Assembly (NCBI RefSeq): GCF_000271305.1
Contig: NZ_AKGD01000002.1
Coordinates: forward strand, 248,001 to 312,000
Direction of reading: 5' to 3'
DNA from: Hydrocarboniphaga effusa AP103
GTDB taxonomy: Bacteria > Pseudomonadota > Gammaproteobacteria > Nevskiales > Nevskiaceae
DNA: 64,000 nucleotides
The position numbers were made by a program, and so were the translations under genes. Each line of letters starts with the position of its first letter. Position 1 is the first letter of the stretch. The notes beneath the pieces were generated by a model. It saw nothing but the letters and a program-made list of their open reading frames with translations, made no database searches and had not been told where the DNA came from. This document shows positions 17,900 to 28,039 of this stretch, piece by piece.

Positions 17900-19000
17900 T
17901 TATGCAGGGAGAAAGCGGGTCAGCAGTGCCTCGTACTCCTTGCAAATCTTGTCCCAGGTGAACTCAGCCTCATAGCGTGCAACAGATGCAGCACGCATCT
18001 GGTTCACCCTCTCAGGGTCAGCCACGAGCTCCTGCAGAACGCGAGCGAAGTCATCCGCTCCATCAAAATAGACCCCTCCATCGCCGACGACCCACCGATT
18101 AAATCGGTTGCTATGTGCGATAACGGCGTTGCCTGCGCCCAGGGCTTCTACCAGAGAGGGATTAGTGCCGCCGACTTGGTGTCCATGTACGTACGCCCAG
18201 CTATGGAAGCGCAAAGCTTGAACAATGGGCTTCTCATAAATAGCGCCCAGAAACTTCACTTCGTCGCTGGCCGCCTGTTGTACGGCGCGGTGATAAGCAT
18301 TTGTCGGATCGTACCTGCCGAGTACGGCAAGATGAAGACCACGTCGCTCACGGGAAAAGCCGCTTACGATTTCGAGAAGTGAGTTCTCTGGCTCGGGGCG
18401 CGCAATGACGGTTAAAAACCTCCCGGGCTCCAATCCATATGGGGTGACAACCTCCATTGGTGCACTAGCAACTTTGTCGGCTCCGTAGGCGATTGTCGTG
18501 ATCTTGCTAGCGCGCACCCTGCTCTTAAGGTGTTCTTTGATCTCGGGATGATCTGCAACCAAATGGTTGCCGAGCCAGCAACCGGCCCAGTCATTTAGCC
18601 AAAACCAAGTCTTGGCTGCTTTCCCCCACTTTGCGCGGGACCACTCGATGCCATCCATATTGATGACGTTTGGGATGCTATGGACGCGGAGCCAAGCACT
18701 GAAGACCGCAGTGTTGTATCCCAGGGTTAGACAAAGATCTTTGTGGCGGGCCGCATGCAATGTCGTGTGCCAGTCGAAGCGCATCGTCGCTCCGGGGCCA
18801 TCGCCAGCAACCGGTATATGAATGCGCTCTACGTTCTTCCATTTGTCCTCATATATCGGGCCTGTGCCACTCTCTTGGCAATACACGATAACGCGCCAAC
18901 CTTGTGACACGAAATAAAGTGCAGCCTGCTCAGCAAAGGTCTCGAAGCCGCCATGAGCAGCCGGAATTCCTCTAATCCCTAATATACGTAGTACTTTCAT
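17900..19000 (-). CDS. Glycosyltransferase, DUF1972/GT4 type (rhamnosyltransferase-like)
   Basis: 366 residues. The N-terminus ILGIRGIPAAHGGFETFAEQ is the DUF1972 signature seen in rhamnosyltransferases of capsule loci such as Cps2T/WchF. The C-terminal half has a GT-B fold with the donor-site region GTNPSLVEALGAGNAVIAH (about residues 276-295). It works in the cytoplasm, adding a sugar, probably rhamnose given the adjacent rml genes, to the lipid-linked unit. Base composition is between that of the island and the rml genes. It follows wzx by 6 bases. Confidence 0.88.
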   Translation of the reverse strand: MKVLRILGIRGIPAAHGGFETFAEQAALYFVSQGWRVIVYCQESGTGPIYEDKWKNVERIHIPVAGDGPGATMRFDWHTTLHAARHKDLCLTLGYNTAVFSAWLRVHSIPNVINMDGIEWSRAKWGKAAKTWFWLNDWAGCWLGNHLVADHPEIKEHLKSRVRASKITTIAYGADKVASAPMEVVTPYGLEPGRFLTVIARPEPENSLLEIVSGFSRERRGLHLAVLGRYDPTNAYHRAVQQAASDEVKFLGAIYEKPIVQALRFHSWAYVHGHQVGGTNPSLVEALGAGNAVIAHSNRFNRWVVGDGGVYFDGADDFARVLQELVADPERVNQMRAASVARYEAEFTWDKICKEYEALLTRFLPA

Positions 19001-19006
19001 ATGTAA

Positions 19007-20314
19007 CTATTTGGGGTCGGTCGAAAAATCACTGCGTACAGGCCTGGCCAAGACAAAACCCAGCATTTTTTGCGCCAGAACCCCCAGAAAAACGCCTGCG
19101 GCCGCCCCTTGTGCGCCATGCCAATAAGCCAGTATTAATGTCATGCTGAAAGTGACAGCGGCACCTAAAAACATCGCGCACGAGTAGGCTCGGCGCCTAT
19201 CACTCATGATAAGAAGCATAAGTGTGGGCCCGAATAGTGCATGGATGACCTGAGCGCTCAGAAGAAAAAGCAAAACATAGAACGCGTCTCGGTATTCGTT
19301 GCCGAATACCGAAAGCACTGGCTTCCCAATAGCGCCCAAAAAAAAGCAACCTGGGATTACTGTGATAATCATCATGCGCGTAAAGCGGCGATATATGTCG
19401 CCCGCTCCAACCCCCATCTTTATTGCCCTTCCGATTTGTGGAGCGGCCACTGCGTTAATAGAGGCAAAACCAAAATAAACCACGCTGGCAATTCTTTGAG
19501 GTACGGAAAAAAGGGCGACACTGCTTGGTGTGGACGCAATTCCGACTAATGTCGTGGGCAGGGCATTGATGGCCATATCTGCGAGAGCCCCAGGCCACAG
19601 TGGTATCGACGCTCTGAGAGTATTGATTCCATTACTCGTGCGCAGCTCTTTGAGTTTTGGAAAACCAGAGCATTGAACAAGCAAGAAAATGGAGTAAAGC
19701 GCAGTGAAGCACGCCGCAAGGAAATAGGACCAAGCAATAGCTAGCTCGGTATCTGAGTACAAGTGAGTCAGGGAAAACAGGATAACAACCACCAAGCACT
19801 GCTGCATTCCCGTTTGAAGAAAGGATGCAGATACATTCCTTTCGAGGCCATTAAGAATCGACGCAATGATCATGTAAACTGATATTGGACCAATGGCGAA
19901 TATCATGATAAGCACCAAAAGCGTGCTGTCTTTGGGAAGATTGCAAAAAGCCAGAATGGGGTTGCGAAAAATCAGAAACAGCAAGCAGAGCGCCATCGAA
20001 AATAAGAAAGAGAGTAGGATTACCATGTACATCTCAGAACGCAATGCGGAATTACGCAATCCATCCTTTTCCTGGCTCACTAATTTTATTACCGCAAAAT
20101 CCAAGCCGACGCGCGTTACTGTCGACGCAGCCAAAGAAAACGCAATAGCCCAGAAAAACACACCGGCTCTATCAGTGGCAACAAGCCGACTGATCTGCGC
20201 ATAAAAAACGAAAGCCATGGCGGCACCGCCCAGCTTCAAACCCATGCTGAGAGCCGACCGGAACCCCGATCCCTTAACCTTTAAAAACATATGCCAGCCT
20301 CTCATGAACAGCAC
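19007..20314 (-). CDS. wzx: Polysaccharide flippase (Wzx-like)
   Basis: 435 residues with about 12 hydrophobic segments, typical of the MOP/MATE oligosaccharide flippases. It moves the undecaprenyl-linked repeat unit across the inner membrane. The GTG at 20314 overlaps the TAG of wzy by one base; ATGs at 20305 and 20290 are alternatives, and no start has a strong ribosome site. Wzx proteins are poorly conserved, so the call rests on topology, length and its place between wzy and glycosyltransferases. Confidence 0.85.
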   Translation of the reverse strand: MLFMRGWHMFLKVKGSGFRSALSMGLKLGGAAMAFVFYAQISRLVATDRAGVFFWAIAFSLAASTVTRVGLDFAVIKLVSQEKDGLRNSALRSEMYMVILLSFLFSMALCLLFLIFRNPILAFCNLPKDSTLLVLIMIFAIGPISVYMIIASILNGLERNVSASFLQTGMQQCLVVVILFSLTHLYSDTELAIAWSYFLAACFTALYSIFLLVQCSGFPKLKELRTSNGINTLRASIPLWPGALADMAINALPTTLVGIASTPSSVALFSVPQRIASVVYFGFASINAVAAPQIGRAIKMGVGAGDIYRRFTRMMIITVIPGCFFLGAIGKPVLSVFGNEYRDAFYVLLFLLSAQVIHALFGPTLMLLIMSDRRRAYSCAMFLGAAVTFSMTLILAYWHGAQGAAAGVFLGVLAQKMLGFVLARPVRSDFSTDPK

Positions 20315-21588
20315 TAATATGCAGAGAAACTGGGCAGCCCAGACTTCTGATTGGAGGCACTAAAAAAGATTTTCCTAGAGATCTTAATGGATGCTAAAAC
20401 AATAAATACCCAAAGAGCACCCATTGCTTGGGCAGAAATCCCTGAAGTTAGTGTTCTTATTGCCACTTCCAAGATCATAATATATGAAACAATAGTTATT
20501 GGGGATCTTGATGTCGGATGAGTAGAGCGAAGATAATAGCTTCTCAAAAGATATGCGAATACAAAGCACCCAAGCGCAACTCCTGGAATTCCAAAATTGA
20601 TATAAAGGTCACCAACGATTGTAGGAGGAACCCCGAACCCTTCAAACTCCATGCCGGTTACTTCTTTGATCCAAGATTGGAAATCAACTTGTTTACCGGG
20701 CAGAACGGTCAAGATATCCATAAAGAAAGTCTTGCCATACATTAGTTCCGCGCTCTGGAAAGCTGAAAATGTGGCCTCTAAGTTATTAAAATAAACAATT
20801 ACTCGGTAGTAACTAGCGGTAAGTAGGCTGGTAGTTGTGTCGCTTCCGGCGTTTCTATACATTTCAAATAAATTAACGCCCAAAAAAGCAAGCAAGCCAA
20901 AGGCGATAAAATACTTAAAGCTAATCTCTTTTCTAAAATAATGAAAGCTCGAAAGTATATATATTAAAGTCCAGAATGTGTAACGCCTTGAGCCAGTTCC
21001 TGCTAGAGCGATGCCGACAAAAATTCCTGAAATGATAATCCAGGTGGATGGTGACGTTCCATACTTTTTGCTGTTCCAATATTCAATCGCTGCATAGAGC
21101 AAGATCCCAGTCATCGACAACGTGGCCAACCATAAAATGTAGCCGGCACCTGAGTTCTCTAAAGCCGCGGTCCGAGCTGCTTCCTTGTTTGTGGCTAAAA
21201 GTGGAATACCACCTGCACGTAAGAAAAAAAGCAGAAGAAATACAGTGCCAATCCCAATCAAGAGCTTCGCAATTGATCTATAGCCAGTCGGCTTGAACGT
21301 AGCTGCACGTTTTTGAGCTGCTCCGCTAATCATTGACGAATTAAACGTCAACTTTGAAAGTAAAAATCCGGCGTTAAGACTTATATAACCTAGCGATATC
21401 AGTTGGAGAACAAAATCATAGTTGCCGGAAAGATAAAGCGAGGGCGCAAAAGCTTGCATCGCAAGAGGGCCAATGCCAATAAAAACAACAAAATAAGCAT
21501 TGACGATCATCTCTGGCTGAAAAATATCCCGCTTCTTAAATAGAAGAAGGGGCGCAATCAAGCATAGACAATACAAAAAAGTTGCCAT
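20314..21588 (-). CDS. wzy: O-antigen/EPS polymerase (Wzy-like)
   Basis: 424 residues with 10 to 12 transmembrane segments and a larger periplasmic loop near residues 250-310 that contains VDFQSWIKEVTGMEFEGFG. It belongs to the oligosaccharide repeat-unit polymerase type that joins flipped units in the periplasm. The gene is strongly AT-rich with many AAA, ATT and TTA codons, unlike the flanking rml genes, as is usual for horizontally acquired wzy genes. The assignment rests on topology, operon position and composition. Confidence 0.85.
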   Translation of the reverse strand: MATFLYCLCLIAPLLLFKKRDIFQPEMIVNAYFVVFIGIGPLAMQAFAPSLYLSGNYDFVLQLISLGYISLNAGFLLSKLTFNSSMISGAAQKRAATFKPTGYRSIAKLLIGIGTVFLLLFFLRAGGIPLLATNKEAARTAALENSGAGYILWLATLSMTGILLYAAIEYWNSKKYGTSPSTWIIISGIFVGIALAGTGSRRYTFWTLIYILSSFHYFRKEISFKYFIAFGLLAFLGVNLFEMYRNAGSDTTTSLLTASYYRVIVYFNNLEATFSAFQSAELMYGKTFFMDILTVLPGKQVDFQSWIKEVTGMEFEGFGVPPTIVGDLYINFGIPGVALGCFVFAYLLRSYYLRSTHPTSRSPITIVSYIMILEVAIRTLTSGISAQAMGALWVFIVLASIKISRKIFFSASNQKSGLPSFSAY

Positions 21589-21622
21589 AGTGGCGGAGCC
21601 TATGTTGAGGTGCTTCCCGCAC

Positions 21623-22795
21623 TCAAAGCGAGGAGCCGGGTGGTAGAACTTTCAGATAATCGGTGTACAAGCTTTGGCCAATTCTGTTCCAGGAATAAAC
21701 GTCGATCATCTTGCGATACGCTGAGTCAATCAATTCTGTCGACACACGCTTCTCGCTGAAAAGCGCTTTGAGCAGAGCAATGCTTAAACTCTCTGGAGAA
21801 TCTTTCTTAAAAATATATCCGTTGACGCCATCGTCTATCACTTCGGTCATTCCAGGGAGGTCCGAAGCAACAGTCAAAGTGCCTAAGCTCATGGCCATCA
21901 ATAAAACCCCACTTTGGTAAATGCGGCGATATGGTAGAGCCACAACATCCGCTGCTTTGTAATATGCAACGGCCTCATAGTCCGGGATGTATCGAATATT
22001 CTGGATTACGTCATCCGCAATGCCCAAGTCCGAAATTTGTCTCTGATAACTAGAGAAGTCATCCTTCCAGACTTTTCCTGCAATGACCAAGTAAACTTTT
22101 TCGGGGGACTGCTTTCTGACTATGGAAAAAGCATCCAGAAGCACATCCAGTCCTTTGACCTGTTTTATCTGACCAAAAAAAAGGATGATTGGAGCGTTTG
22201 CAGGAAGACCTAGCATCTCTCTTGCCTGCTCTTTGGTGAGAGCGGCATTCTGAAAACCGACGTAGTTTCCATGAGGGACGACTGAAACCTTTTCTATGGA
22301 GCTCGGAAAAACTCGAATAATTTCTTGCTTGCTCACTTGGTTATGAACAATAAGATGGTGGGACAATGCAATGACCAAGCGACTTAGCCAAGCAACATCC
22401 CGTCCGGCAAAGCTTTCAACATCATGTGCGGTTACGACGACTCTCAAAACACAGAGCCTAGCCAGCGAGACCATTAGCAGCTCGGCAGCTCCGTAGCGAA
22501 AAAAATGGAAATGCGCAATTGAGGTCTTGTTCCATCGGGCATGCAGAACGGACCATGCTGCTCCTGCAGCAAACTTCAGCATCCTTATTGGTAGCGACCC
22601 TGCACCATACACCCCTTTGAAAAAACGACGTACGGCAAAAGATGCATCGGATGGAACTACCGTCTCTTGACAGGTGTAAACGGTCACTCTGCATCCCGCT
22701 TCTGACAGGCCATGAGCCAAGCCAAAGTCGTAGTAGTTCATGCCTCCGTGGCCTCCGACAGGCTCAATAATGGCTACTCCAAGGGAGCTCGTCAT
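21623..22795 (-). CDS. Glycosyltransferase family 4
   Basis: 390 residues, GT-B fold. Seen: an N-terminal acceptor domain with EPVGGHGGMNYYDFGLAHGL, FFGQIKQVKGLDVLLDA in the middle, and the donor-binding stretch ending LPGMTEVIDDGVNGYIF near residue 325. Adds one sugar to the growing unit; donor unknown. It overlaps the pyruvyl transferase gene by 4 bases (ATGA), so the two are translated together. Confidence 0.9.
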   Translation of the reverse strand: MTSSLGVAIIEPVGGHGGMNYYDFGLAHGLSEAGCRVTVYTCQETVVPSDASFAVRRFFKGVYGAGSLPIRMLKFAAGAAWSVLHARWNKTSIAHFHFFRYGAAELLMVSLARLCVLRVVVTAHDVESFAGRDVAWLSRLVIALSHHLIVHNQVSKQEIIRVFPSSIEKVSVVPHGNYVGFQNAALTKEQAREMLGLPANAPIILFFGQIKQVKGLDVLLDAFSIVRKQSPEKVYLVIAGKVWKDDFSSYQRQISDLGIADDVIQNIRYIPDYEAVAYYKAADVVALPYRRIYQSGVLLMAMSLGTLTVASDLPGMTEVIDDGVNGYIFKKDSPESLSIALLKALFSEKRVSTELIDSAYRKMIDVYSWNRIGQSLYTDYLKVLPPGSSL

Positions 22796-24039
22796 GGCTT
22801 TCGAGGGGGGGCGTAATAATTCGATCGGGAAAGGTCCATGACTGAAGGCAAGTTGGATTCCACTCTCTTGCGATAGAAATCCAACTGGGAGCGCCAGGTT
22901 GAGAAAGCTCTATCCAGAACTCCTTCTTTCACTATTTCAGCCGGGCCCATGGCGCAATCCTTGGGCAAATCAAAGTGGTCTAGCAGGCCTTCAAACTTCC
23001 CTTGATACGCAATTCCAAAAACAGGGACACCGGTACCAAGAGCGGCGATGGCTAGATGCATTCGGCCTGTGAATGCCCCGTCGACATGCGAGCAGATCTC
23101 TTTTATTTCCGACGCCCTTATGACTTTTCGAACGATGTAAGTTCGCTCCTGAGCTTCCTGGGGTAAGCCTAAAAAAATTTGAGCTAATGGCCTACGATCG
23201 TCTATATAGTGACGAAAATCATGGGGGATTAAGACGAAGCTGCAGTCCTTGTTTTTTGATATGAGCTTGGAGAATTGCTCAACTAAAGAAATGGTAATGC
23301 CAGGCCCATGCTCTTTGGCAAAAAGCTCATGAATATTGATGGCAAAAGTTGGGCGGCAGTATGTTTTTGCCTGAGCAATGAACTCGACCACGGCACGGGT
23401 CTCTGGCGAGCTTTCAGGCTCTAGTCCAAATGCAACATCGGCTGATAAACGAAGGTCCCCATCGATAAAAGCGCGGGCACGCTCATGCGAAATCGCGTCA
23501 CGCAAATATAAGGGTGCCTTTCCCTTGAGGGAGTTGAACTCACGTATAACCGCCTGGTGAGGGCTGGAATTCAGGCTAAAACCCACTATCCTGGAATCAA
23601 AGCCCAACTCCTTCGCATACTTAGCCAGTCGAATCCGCATCACAGCATCAGGGCAGGAGTAGTGCCCGTCCAAAATGTCTGCTCCAAGAATAAAAAAGCC
23701 GCCGTTGCCTGGCAATGCGCTGAAGATACCACTCGGAAGTTTCCAGTTGCTGATGACGCGCTTAACAGGGGCGCCATCAGCGAAGGGTGCAGTATCAGGA
23801 TAATTTCTGGGCGCGAGTACAACAGGGTTTAGTTCAGGCCGGCAGGAAGCAAGGGAATTGATGGACCCTGCTGTCATGGCGTCGTCTCCGATGCCCCCCG
23901 GAGCGTCGGCTGGTAGTACATACGCCACTAAAGAATCTGATCTCGGACTCAGCTTCGGCTCAAAGGTTTTATGTGTCCAATTATCGGCAGCGAGCAAAGA
24001 GCTTTGTAACTTATGCTTTAGGCTTGATTTCCAATTCAT
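22792..24039 (-). CDS. Polysaccharide pyruvyl transferase
   Basis: 415 residues of the CsaB/WcaK-like pyruvyl transferase type. Seen: the N-terminal VAYVLPADAPGGIGDDAM, the central GGFFILGADILDG, and the C-terminal GAFTGRMHLAIAALGTGVPVFGIAYQGKFEGLLDHF. The family transfers pyruvate from phosphoenolpyruvate as a ketal onto a sugar, giving the polymer negative charge. It stands at the head of the wzy-wzx-glycosyltransferase group and overlaps the next gene. The substrate sugar is not predictable. Confidence 0.88.
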   Translation of the reverse strand: MNWKSSLKHKLQSSLLAADNWTHKTFEPKLSPRSDSLVAYVLPADAPGGIGDDAMTAGSINSLASCRPELNPVVLAPRNYPDTAPFADGAPVKRVISNWKLPSGIFSALPGNGGFFILGADILDGHYSCPDAVMRIRLAKYAKELGFDSRIVGFSLNSSPHQAVIREFNSLKGKAPLYLRDAISHERARAFIDGDLRLSADVAFGLEPESSPETRAVVEFIAQAKTYCRPTFAINIHELFAKEHGPGITISLVEQFSKLISKNKDCSFVLIPHDFRHYIDDRRPLAQIFLGLPQEAQERTYIVRKVIRASEIKEICSHVDGAFTGRMHLAIAALGTGVPVFGIAYQGKFEGLLDHFDLPKDCAMGPAEIVKEGVLDRAFSTWRSQLDFYRKRVESNLPSVMDLSRSNYYAPPRKP

Positions 24040-24147
24040 CTATATTTTCGCTTACCGCTCAAGCCTCACTTCATTTTATTGAAATAGCTCCGAAGAGCTT
24101 TGGCCAGTAGCGTTGGTTGAGAAATGCCCTGAGAGAGTGACCAAGAA

Positions 24148-25995
24148 TCAGACAACTTCGCCATCAATGATCTGTCCATCGTTGAGATGGGAGTTCGTGG
24201 CTTTTAGTACACCATTTGCAGCATTGTCAGCGAGCCATTCTTCAACAAAATCAGAGACGGGTAAGGGGCCATTTTCCCAGATGGATAACCAATTGTTGAA
24301 AGCTTCCGCTGGCGATAGCTCTCGAGAATAAATACGAGCTTCCTTGAAAAGCAGGTCGTTGGTTTGCTCAATAAAATCCTTTTCACGCTTTCTGCCACCA
24401 AAAATAAGACGGTGACCGGATACCCCTTGGATGTTTGAGGGTGGTGCTCCGCCCGAACTTGGGTCTGTACTCAAATCGTGGTTGCAGTCCTTAACCAGTG
24501 ATCCATTGACATAGAGCTTCCACTTTCCGTGGCCATTATGGGTTAGCAGTAAGTGCTGAAGATCATGAGGGGCAACCCCGATTCCGGACATCAAAGCGCA
24601 GACCTGCTGAGGAATCACATCATGATCCCATATTTGCCAGATTGGAGACTGAGCCCATGCTATTGAAGCAAATGGCATTGGAACGCCAGCTGCCCAAGTG
24701 ATTGGCCATTGAGCGATAACGGATAAGCCGAAAGAAACCGAGCCCATATCGGCATCAGGACCATTGGAACGAAATATAAGAGGCGATTGCTTGCCGACCT
24801 CGTTATTGTAATCCGGGCCAACGAATACCGTTGTATCAGTCTGATTATGCGCGCACAGAATTTCAATCGTTATCGGGCCCGAAATAACCAAGGAGTCGTC
24901 ACTGCCGCAGTCGATGTAGCCGGTGCTTTGCGTGGCGATTGTGTTCTTCGTCCTGTAGTTCTCACGCTCGGGGACAAAAATGGCGTTTCTCGATCGCCGA
25001 AAAGCGTAGCAAACATAGCTGACGCCGCTTTGATTGAGATTCGGATCGCCAGAGAGTTGTATTGTCCGGTTTTTAACTTCCTTGAGGCCAATCGGCTGCA
25101 CAGAGCTTCCAGACATTGGCTTGTAAGTTGAACCCATTCCCTCAATCCATACACCACCTCTAAAGGGCGCTGGAGTTAAAGGCATAATTAATACCGCGTC
25201 TGGGTTCCAAGGCAAGGACAAGGACCTAGGCTGCGATTCCCCAGCATATGCGAACGCGATTGTGTCTTCTGAATCTGCAGGAAAGGCCAAGACATTGCAG
25301 GATTCACCTGTATTGACAATGTTCTCTGTCCCCACCGTAAACGTACCATCCGCATTGATTTCTGCGTTTGCGGCATTGCCTCTGTAATCAGCGCCTCCCA
25401 ACTCATAGAAGGCATGTGCAGCAGGAGGATCGTTATCTCTTTTAAGGATGATTGCCTTCAGCTTCTGTTCCTTGAAGAGCTCGACTGTTCTCGGGCCATC
25501 GTAAGGATGACTACCATAGTAGTCGCCATTGAGGAGTGCTAATCGCTGATTATCTTTATAGGCGAACCAATGATATGTGACTCCATCGACATTGACGTCG
25601 ATCAGGCTTCCAACTTCAAATCCGTTCTCTAGTAGGACTATGCCTCGCGGCCGGGTGACGCCGCCCCCCAGTTCCGTCTCACAAAAATAGCTGGTTCGGC
25701 CATTCCATGTTGTATGGGTGACATATGAGGGAGGGCGGTCGCTTAAGGGAACAATTAGAACAAAGTCAGGACGAAATCCTACGGTGGTCCGGACGGTCGT
25801 CCCATTGCCCGTGTATGTACCAACGGCGGTTGCCGTTCTGAGCTCACCTTCCTCGATCGGACCATCTGAGCCTTCACCACGCGAAACATCCTCACAACCG
25901 GCAATACCAGAAGCGAGAAAAGCGATCCCACCTTTAACTAGAGTTCGGCGGCGAATACCGCCCAAAAAATGAGGATGCTGCCCTTTGGTGTGCAT
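24148..25995 (-). CDS. Lipoprotein with DUF7483-like and LamG-like domains
   Basis: 615 residues. The N-terminus has GIRRRTLVKGGIAFLASG followed by IAGC, which combines a twin-arginine-like stretch with a lipobox (Cys near 35), so it is probably a lipoprotein. Residues 50-300 contain repeats such as GFRPDFVLIVPLSDRPPSYV, resembling DUF7483-type modules of phage tail and surface proteins. Residues 350-590 form a LamG/concanavalin-like domain with LYVNGSLVKDC and ARIYSRELSPAEAFNNW. Likely a carbohydrate-binding envelope protein co-expressed with the polysaccharide genes. Exact role unknown. Confidence 0.75.
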   Translation of the reverse strand: MHTKGQHPHFLGGIRRRTLVKGGIAFLASGIAGCEDVSRGEGSDGPIEEGELRTATAVGTYTGNGTTVRTTVGFRPDFVLIVPLSDRPPSYVTHTTWNGRTSYFCETELGGGVTRPRGIVLLENGFEVGSLIDVNVDGVTYHWFAYKDNQRLALLNGDYYGSHPYDGPRTVELFKEQKLKAIILKRDNDPPAAHAFYELGGADYRGNAANAEINADGTFTVGTENIVNTGESCNVLAFPADSEDTIAFAYAGESQPRSLSLPWNPDAVLIMPLTPAPFRGGVWIEGMGSTYKPMSGSSVQPIGLKEVKNRTIQLSGDPNLNQSGVSYVCYAFRRSRNAIFVPERENYRTKNTIATQSTGYIDCGSDDSLVISGPITIEILCAHNQTDTTVFVGPDYNNEVGKQSPLIFRSNGPDADMGSVSFGLSVIAQWPITWAAGVPMPFASIAWAQSPIWQIWDHDVIPQQVCALMSGIGVAPHDLQHLLLTHNGHGKWKLYVNGSLVKDCNHDLSTDPSSGGAPPSNIQGVSGHRLIFGGRKREKDFIEQTNDLLFKEARIYSRELSPAEAFNNWLSIWENGPLPVSDFVEEWLADNAANGVLKATNSHLNDGQIIDGEVV

Positions 25996-26012
25996 TTTGT
26001 ACGGTCTCTAAT

Positions 26013-27020
26013 TTATTGGCACTGAAAATACTGCTTGTCCAGGGCATCTGCTGCCCAAATTTCGAGCCATCGGGGCCGGAGTGAATTGGAACGTTGAACC
26101 ATTGATCGAAATCCCGACACATCATTCGATTTGGAATAAATTTTGATTGCTTGTAAAGCACCTTGAGCCTGACCACGATTAATAATCAGACCGGCGTACC
26201 CATTCCTTTCATTGAACCAGCCTTTACCTTCAAAGCCAAGCAGCATGGGCACATAACGCTCGCCAAGAAGCTCTCTAAGCTCTCTGCTCAACTCTCTGCT
26301 CACCGCCGGACGCTTTGCCGAACCAATCTGTTCATGCAAAGCTACTGTCAACGTGGTGTCTGGTAGATCTTGAGAGAATGTTTTGGCCATCTCTAGCCAT
26401 GCAGAGATAAAGCTTTTATCCGAATAATTATGAGCTCGAAGTTGCTCATCCGCTGAAATGACAGCCGCTTCTAGGCCATTGGTGTTGCTGGGGCCTGTAA
26501 CGGCAACCGAATTAATATTCTTGAAAGGCGCTAATGCAGGCAAAAACTTGCGGATGAGAGCTGTGAAGTTGGCCAGGTAAGTTGCATCCCACGGAACTGG
26601 CGCCGAGCTAGGCTTGCCATTGACATTGTCCACATAGTTATCAGTGTGAGACCAGTTCATGTACTTCACACCTTGTGCCGAAAGCCAGTTAGGACTCCAA
26701 AGACCAGGCAATATGGCGATATTAACCTTCTTGCCTGCTGCCTGCGCCTCCTTAACAGCATCAATGAGTCCATTGAAATCGGGCTGATCTTTTACTTTCT
26801 CTATTGACCGCCAGCTCCAGTAAATTGTCACCCCTTCCACACATGAAAGGCTGAGCGCTTTGGGGAGCAGATTTAGTTCGTTGTTCCGGACGATGACGTA
26901 CACCGGCCGCTCGCTGGGCGACGCAGCCTCTGAGGAACCGCTAGACAACACGATCAGTATAGTTGCGAAACAAAATAACAGGCCCGAAATGAATCGAAAT
27001 GTCGACGAAGCTGATTGCAT
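26013..27020 (-). CDS. Exported TIM-barrel protein, possible glycoside hydrolase
   Basis: 335 residues with a signal peptide ending GSSEA. The mature chain follows a glycosidase-like barrel order: VEGVTIYWSWRSIEKVKDQP (strand and helix typical of GH42/GH5-like enzymes), LIDAVKEAQAAGKKVNIAIL, then NSVAVTGPSN, and near the C-terminus LLGFEGKGWF. A general acid at a strand end (NSVAVTGPSNTNGLEA) is not the usual N-E pair, so it may be a catalytically altered member. In polymer loci such proteins trim or release product. Located between the lipoprotein and the broken wza. Confidence 0.68.
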   Translation of the reverse strand: MQSASSTFRFISGLLFCFATILIVLSSGSSEAASPSERPVYVIVRNNELNLLPKALSLSCVEGVTIYWSWRSIEKVKDQPDFNGLIDAVKEAQAAGKKVNIAILPGLWSPNWLSAQGVKYMNWSHTDNYVDNVNGKPSSAPVPWDATYLANFTALIRKFLPALAPFKNINSVAVTGPSNTNGLEAAVISADEQLRAHNYSDKSFISAWLEMAKTFSQDLPDTTLTVALHEQIGSAKRPAVSRELSRELRELLGERYVPMLLGFEGKGWFNERNGYAGLIINRGQAQGALQAIKIYSKSNDVSGFRSMVQRSNSLRPRWLEIWAADALDKQYFQCQ

Positions 27021-27966
27021 GGCAAAGCTCTCTGCATTTAGATCGCGGCCTACATATTTACTGAAATAGACTGTCGATCTGAAATGCTGCGGTAACTGTT
27101 GGCAATATCTGGCTGATGAAGGAATTATACTGTGAGAAGTTGGTGGCTTTTATGTAAACAACGTCCGATGGATTAAGGATAAACTCACCCGCAAGAAGCA
27201 TTCCACCTGGATTTGACATGTCCAGTCCAAATATCCGGGCCACGCTATTTGAATCGTCAGCGCGGCGGAAAATCAGAACTCCGGAATCTTCGGCGGTGAG
27301 CTTGTCGAGCCCCCCTGACTTTGCCAGAGCTTCTGACAGCGACAAATTCTGCTGACCTATTACAATCGGGCCGGCAGAATTTATCTCACCCATGACAAAA
27401 ATCTGGTCACCTCGATTGTCTGGAATTTGAATTATATCTCCCGCTACGAGCAGGGGATTTGCTCCTGCTGTTTGACCAGATAGCAGACTGGCAAGGTTAA
27501 TTTGATAGGTAAGACCGTCTCGAATAAGAAGAACAACTCTGCGGCTTGCATTGGCATTCAAGCCTCCCCGTTCGTTCAGTGCCTCCAGTACACCCTTAAC
27601 TGTGTCATCTAGTGTGACGACACCCGGACTATTAACTTCCCCAGTTACTTGGACTCGATGCGATCGAAAAGCGACCACTCGAACGTCTACCTGCGGCTCT
27701 TTTATTGTTATTAACTTTGAGCTGACGTATCTGCGAATTTCCTGGATGGTCATCCCAGCCGCAGCAAATGACCCTACATAAGGGAAATTAAGATGCCCAC
27801 TTGAGTCAATGAGTTGGCCTGTAGAGGCTGCGTCTTGAATGGCCGTGCCGAACGGATTCGTTAGATTAATATTATCCCAAACGATGATTTGAAGAACGTC
27901 ACCGGGTCCGACTTTATACTCTGCTACTGGTCCGGAAGAATTCACACTCGGCAAGGCGCTCAGTTT

Positions 27967-27972
27967 GGAAGC
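27967..27972 (+). repeat. Target-site duplication, left copy
   Basis: GGAAGC lies directly before the left end of the IS element and again directly after its right end (29176-29181). Because the end of the element is ambiguous by two bases, the true duplication could be 4 bases, as is usual for this IS3 subgroup. Confidence 0.75.
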
Positions 27973-28013
27973 GACGTCCCCCCGTAGTTGAGTAGCGGCC
28001 CGGTTTGGAATCC
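27973..28013 (+). repeat. IS left terminal inverted repeat
   Basis: Begins GACGTCCCCCCG and ends GGTTTGGAATCC. It matches the reverse complement of 29136-29175 with a few mismatches over about 40 bases. Confidence 0.85.
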
Positions 28014-28039
28014 AATCCCTGACATCAAGGAGATTGGAC

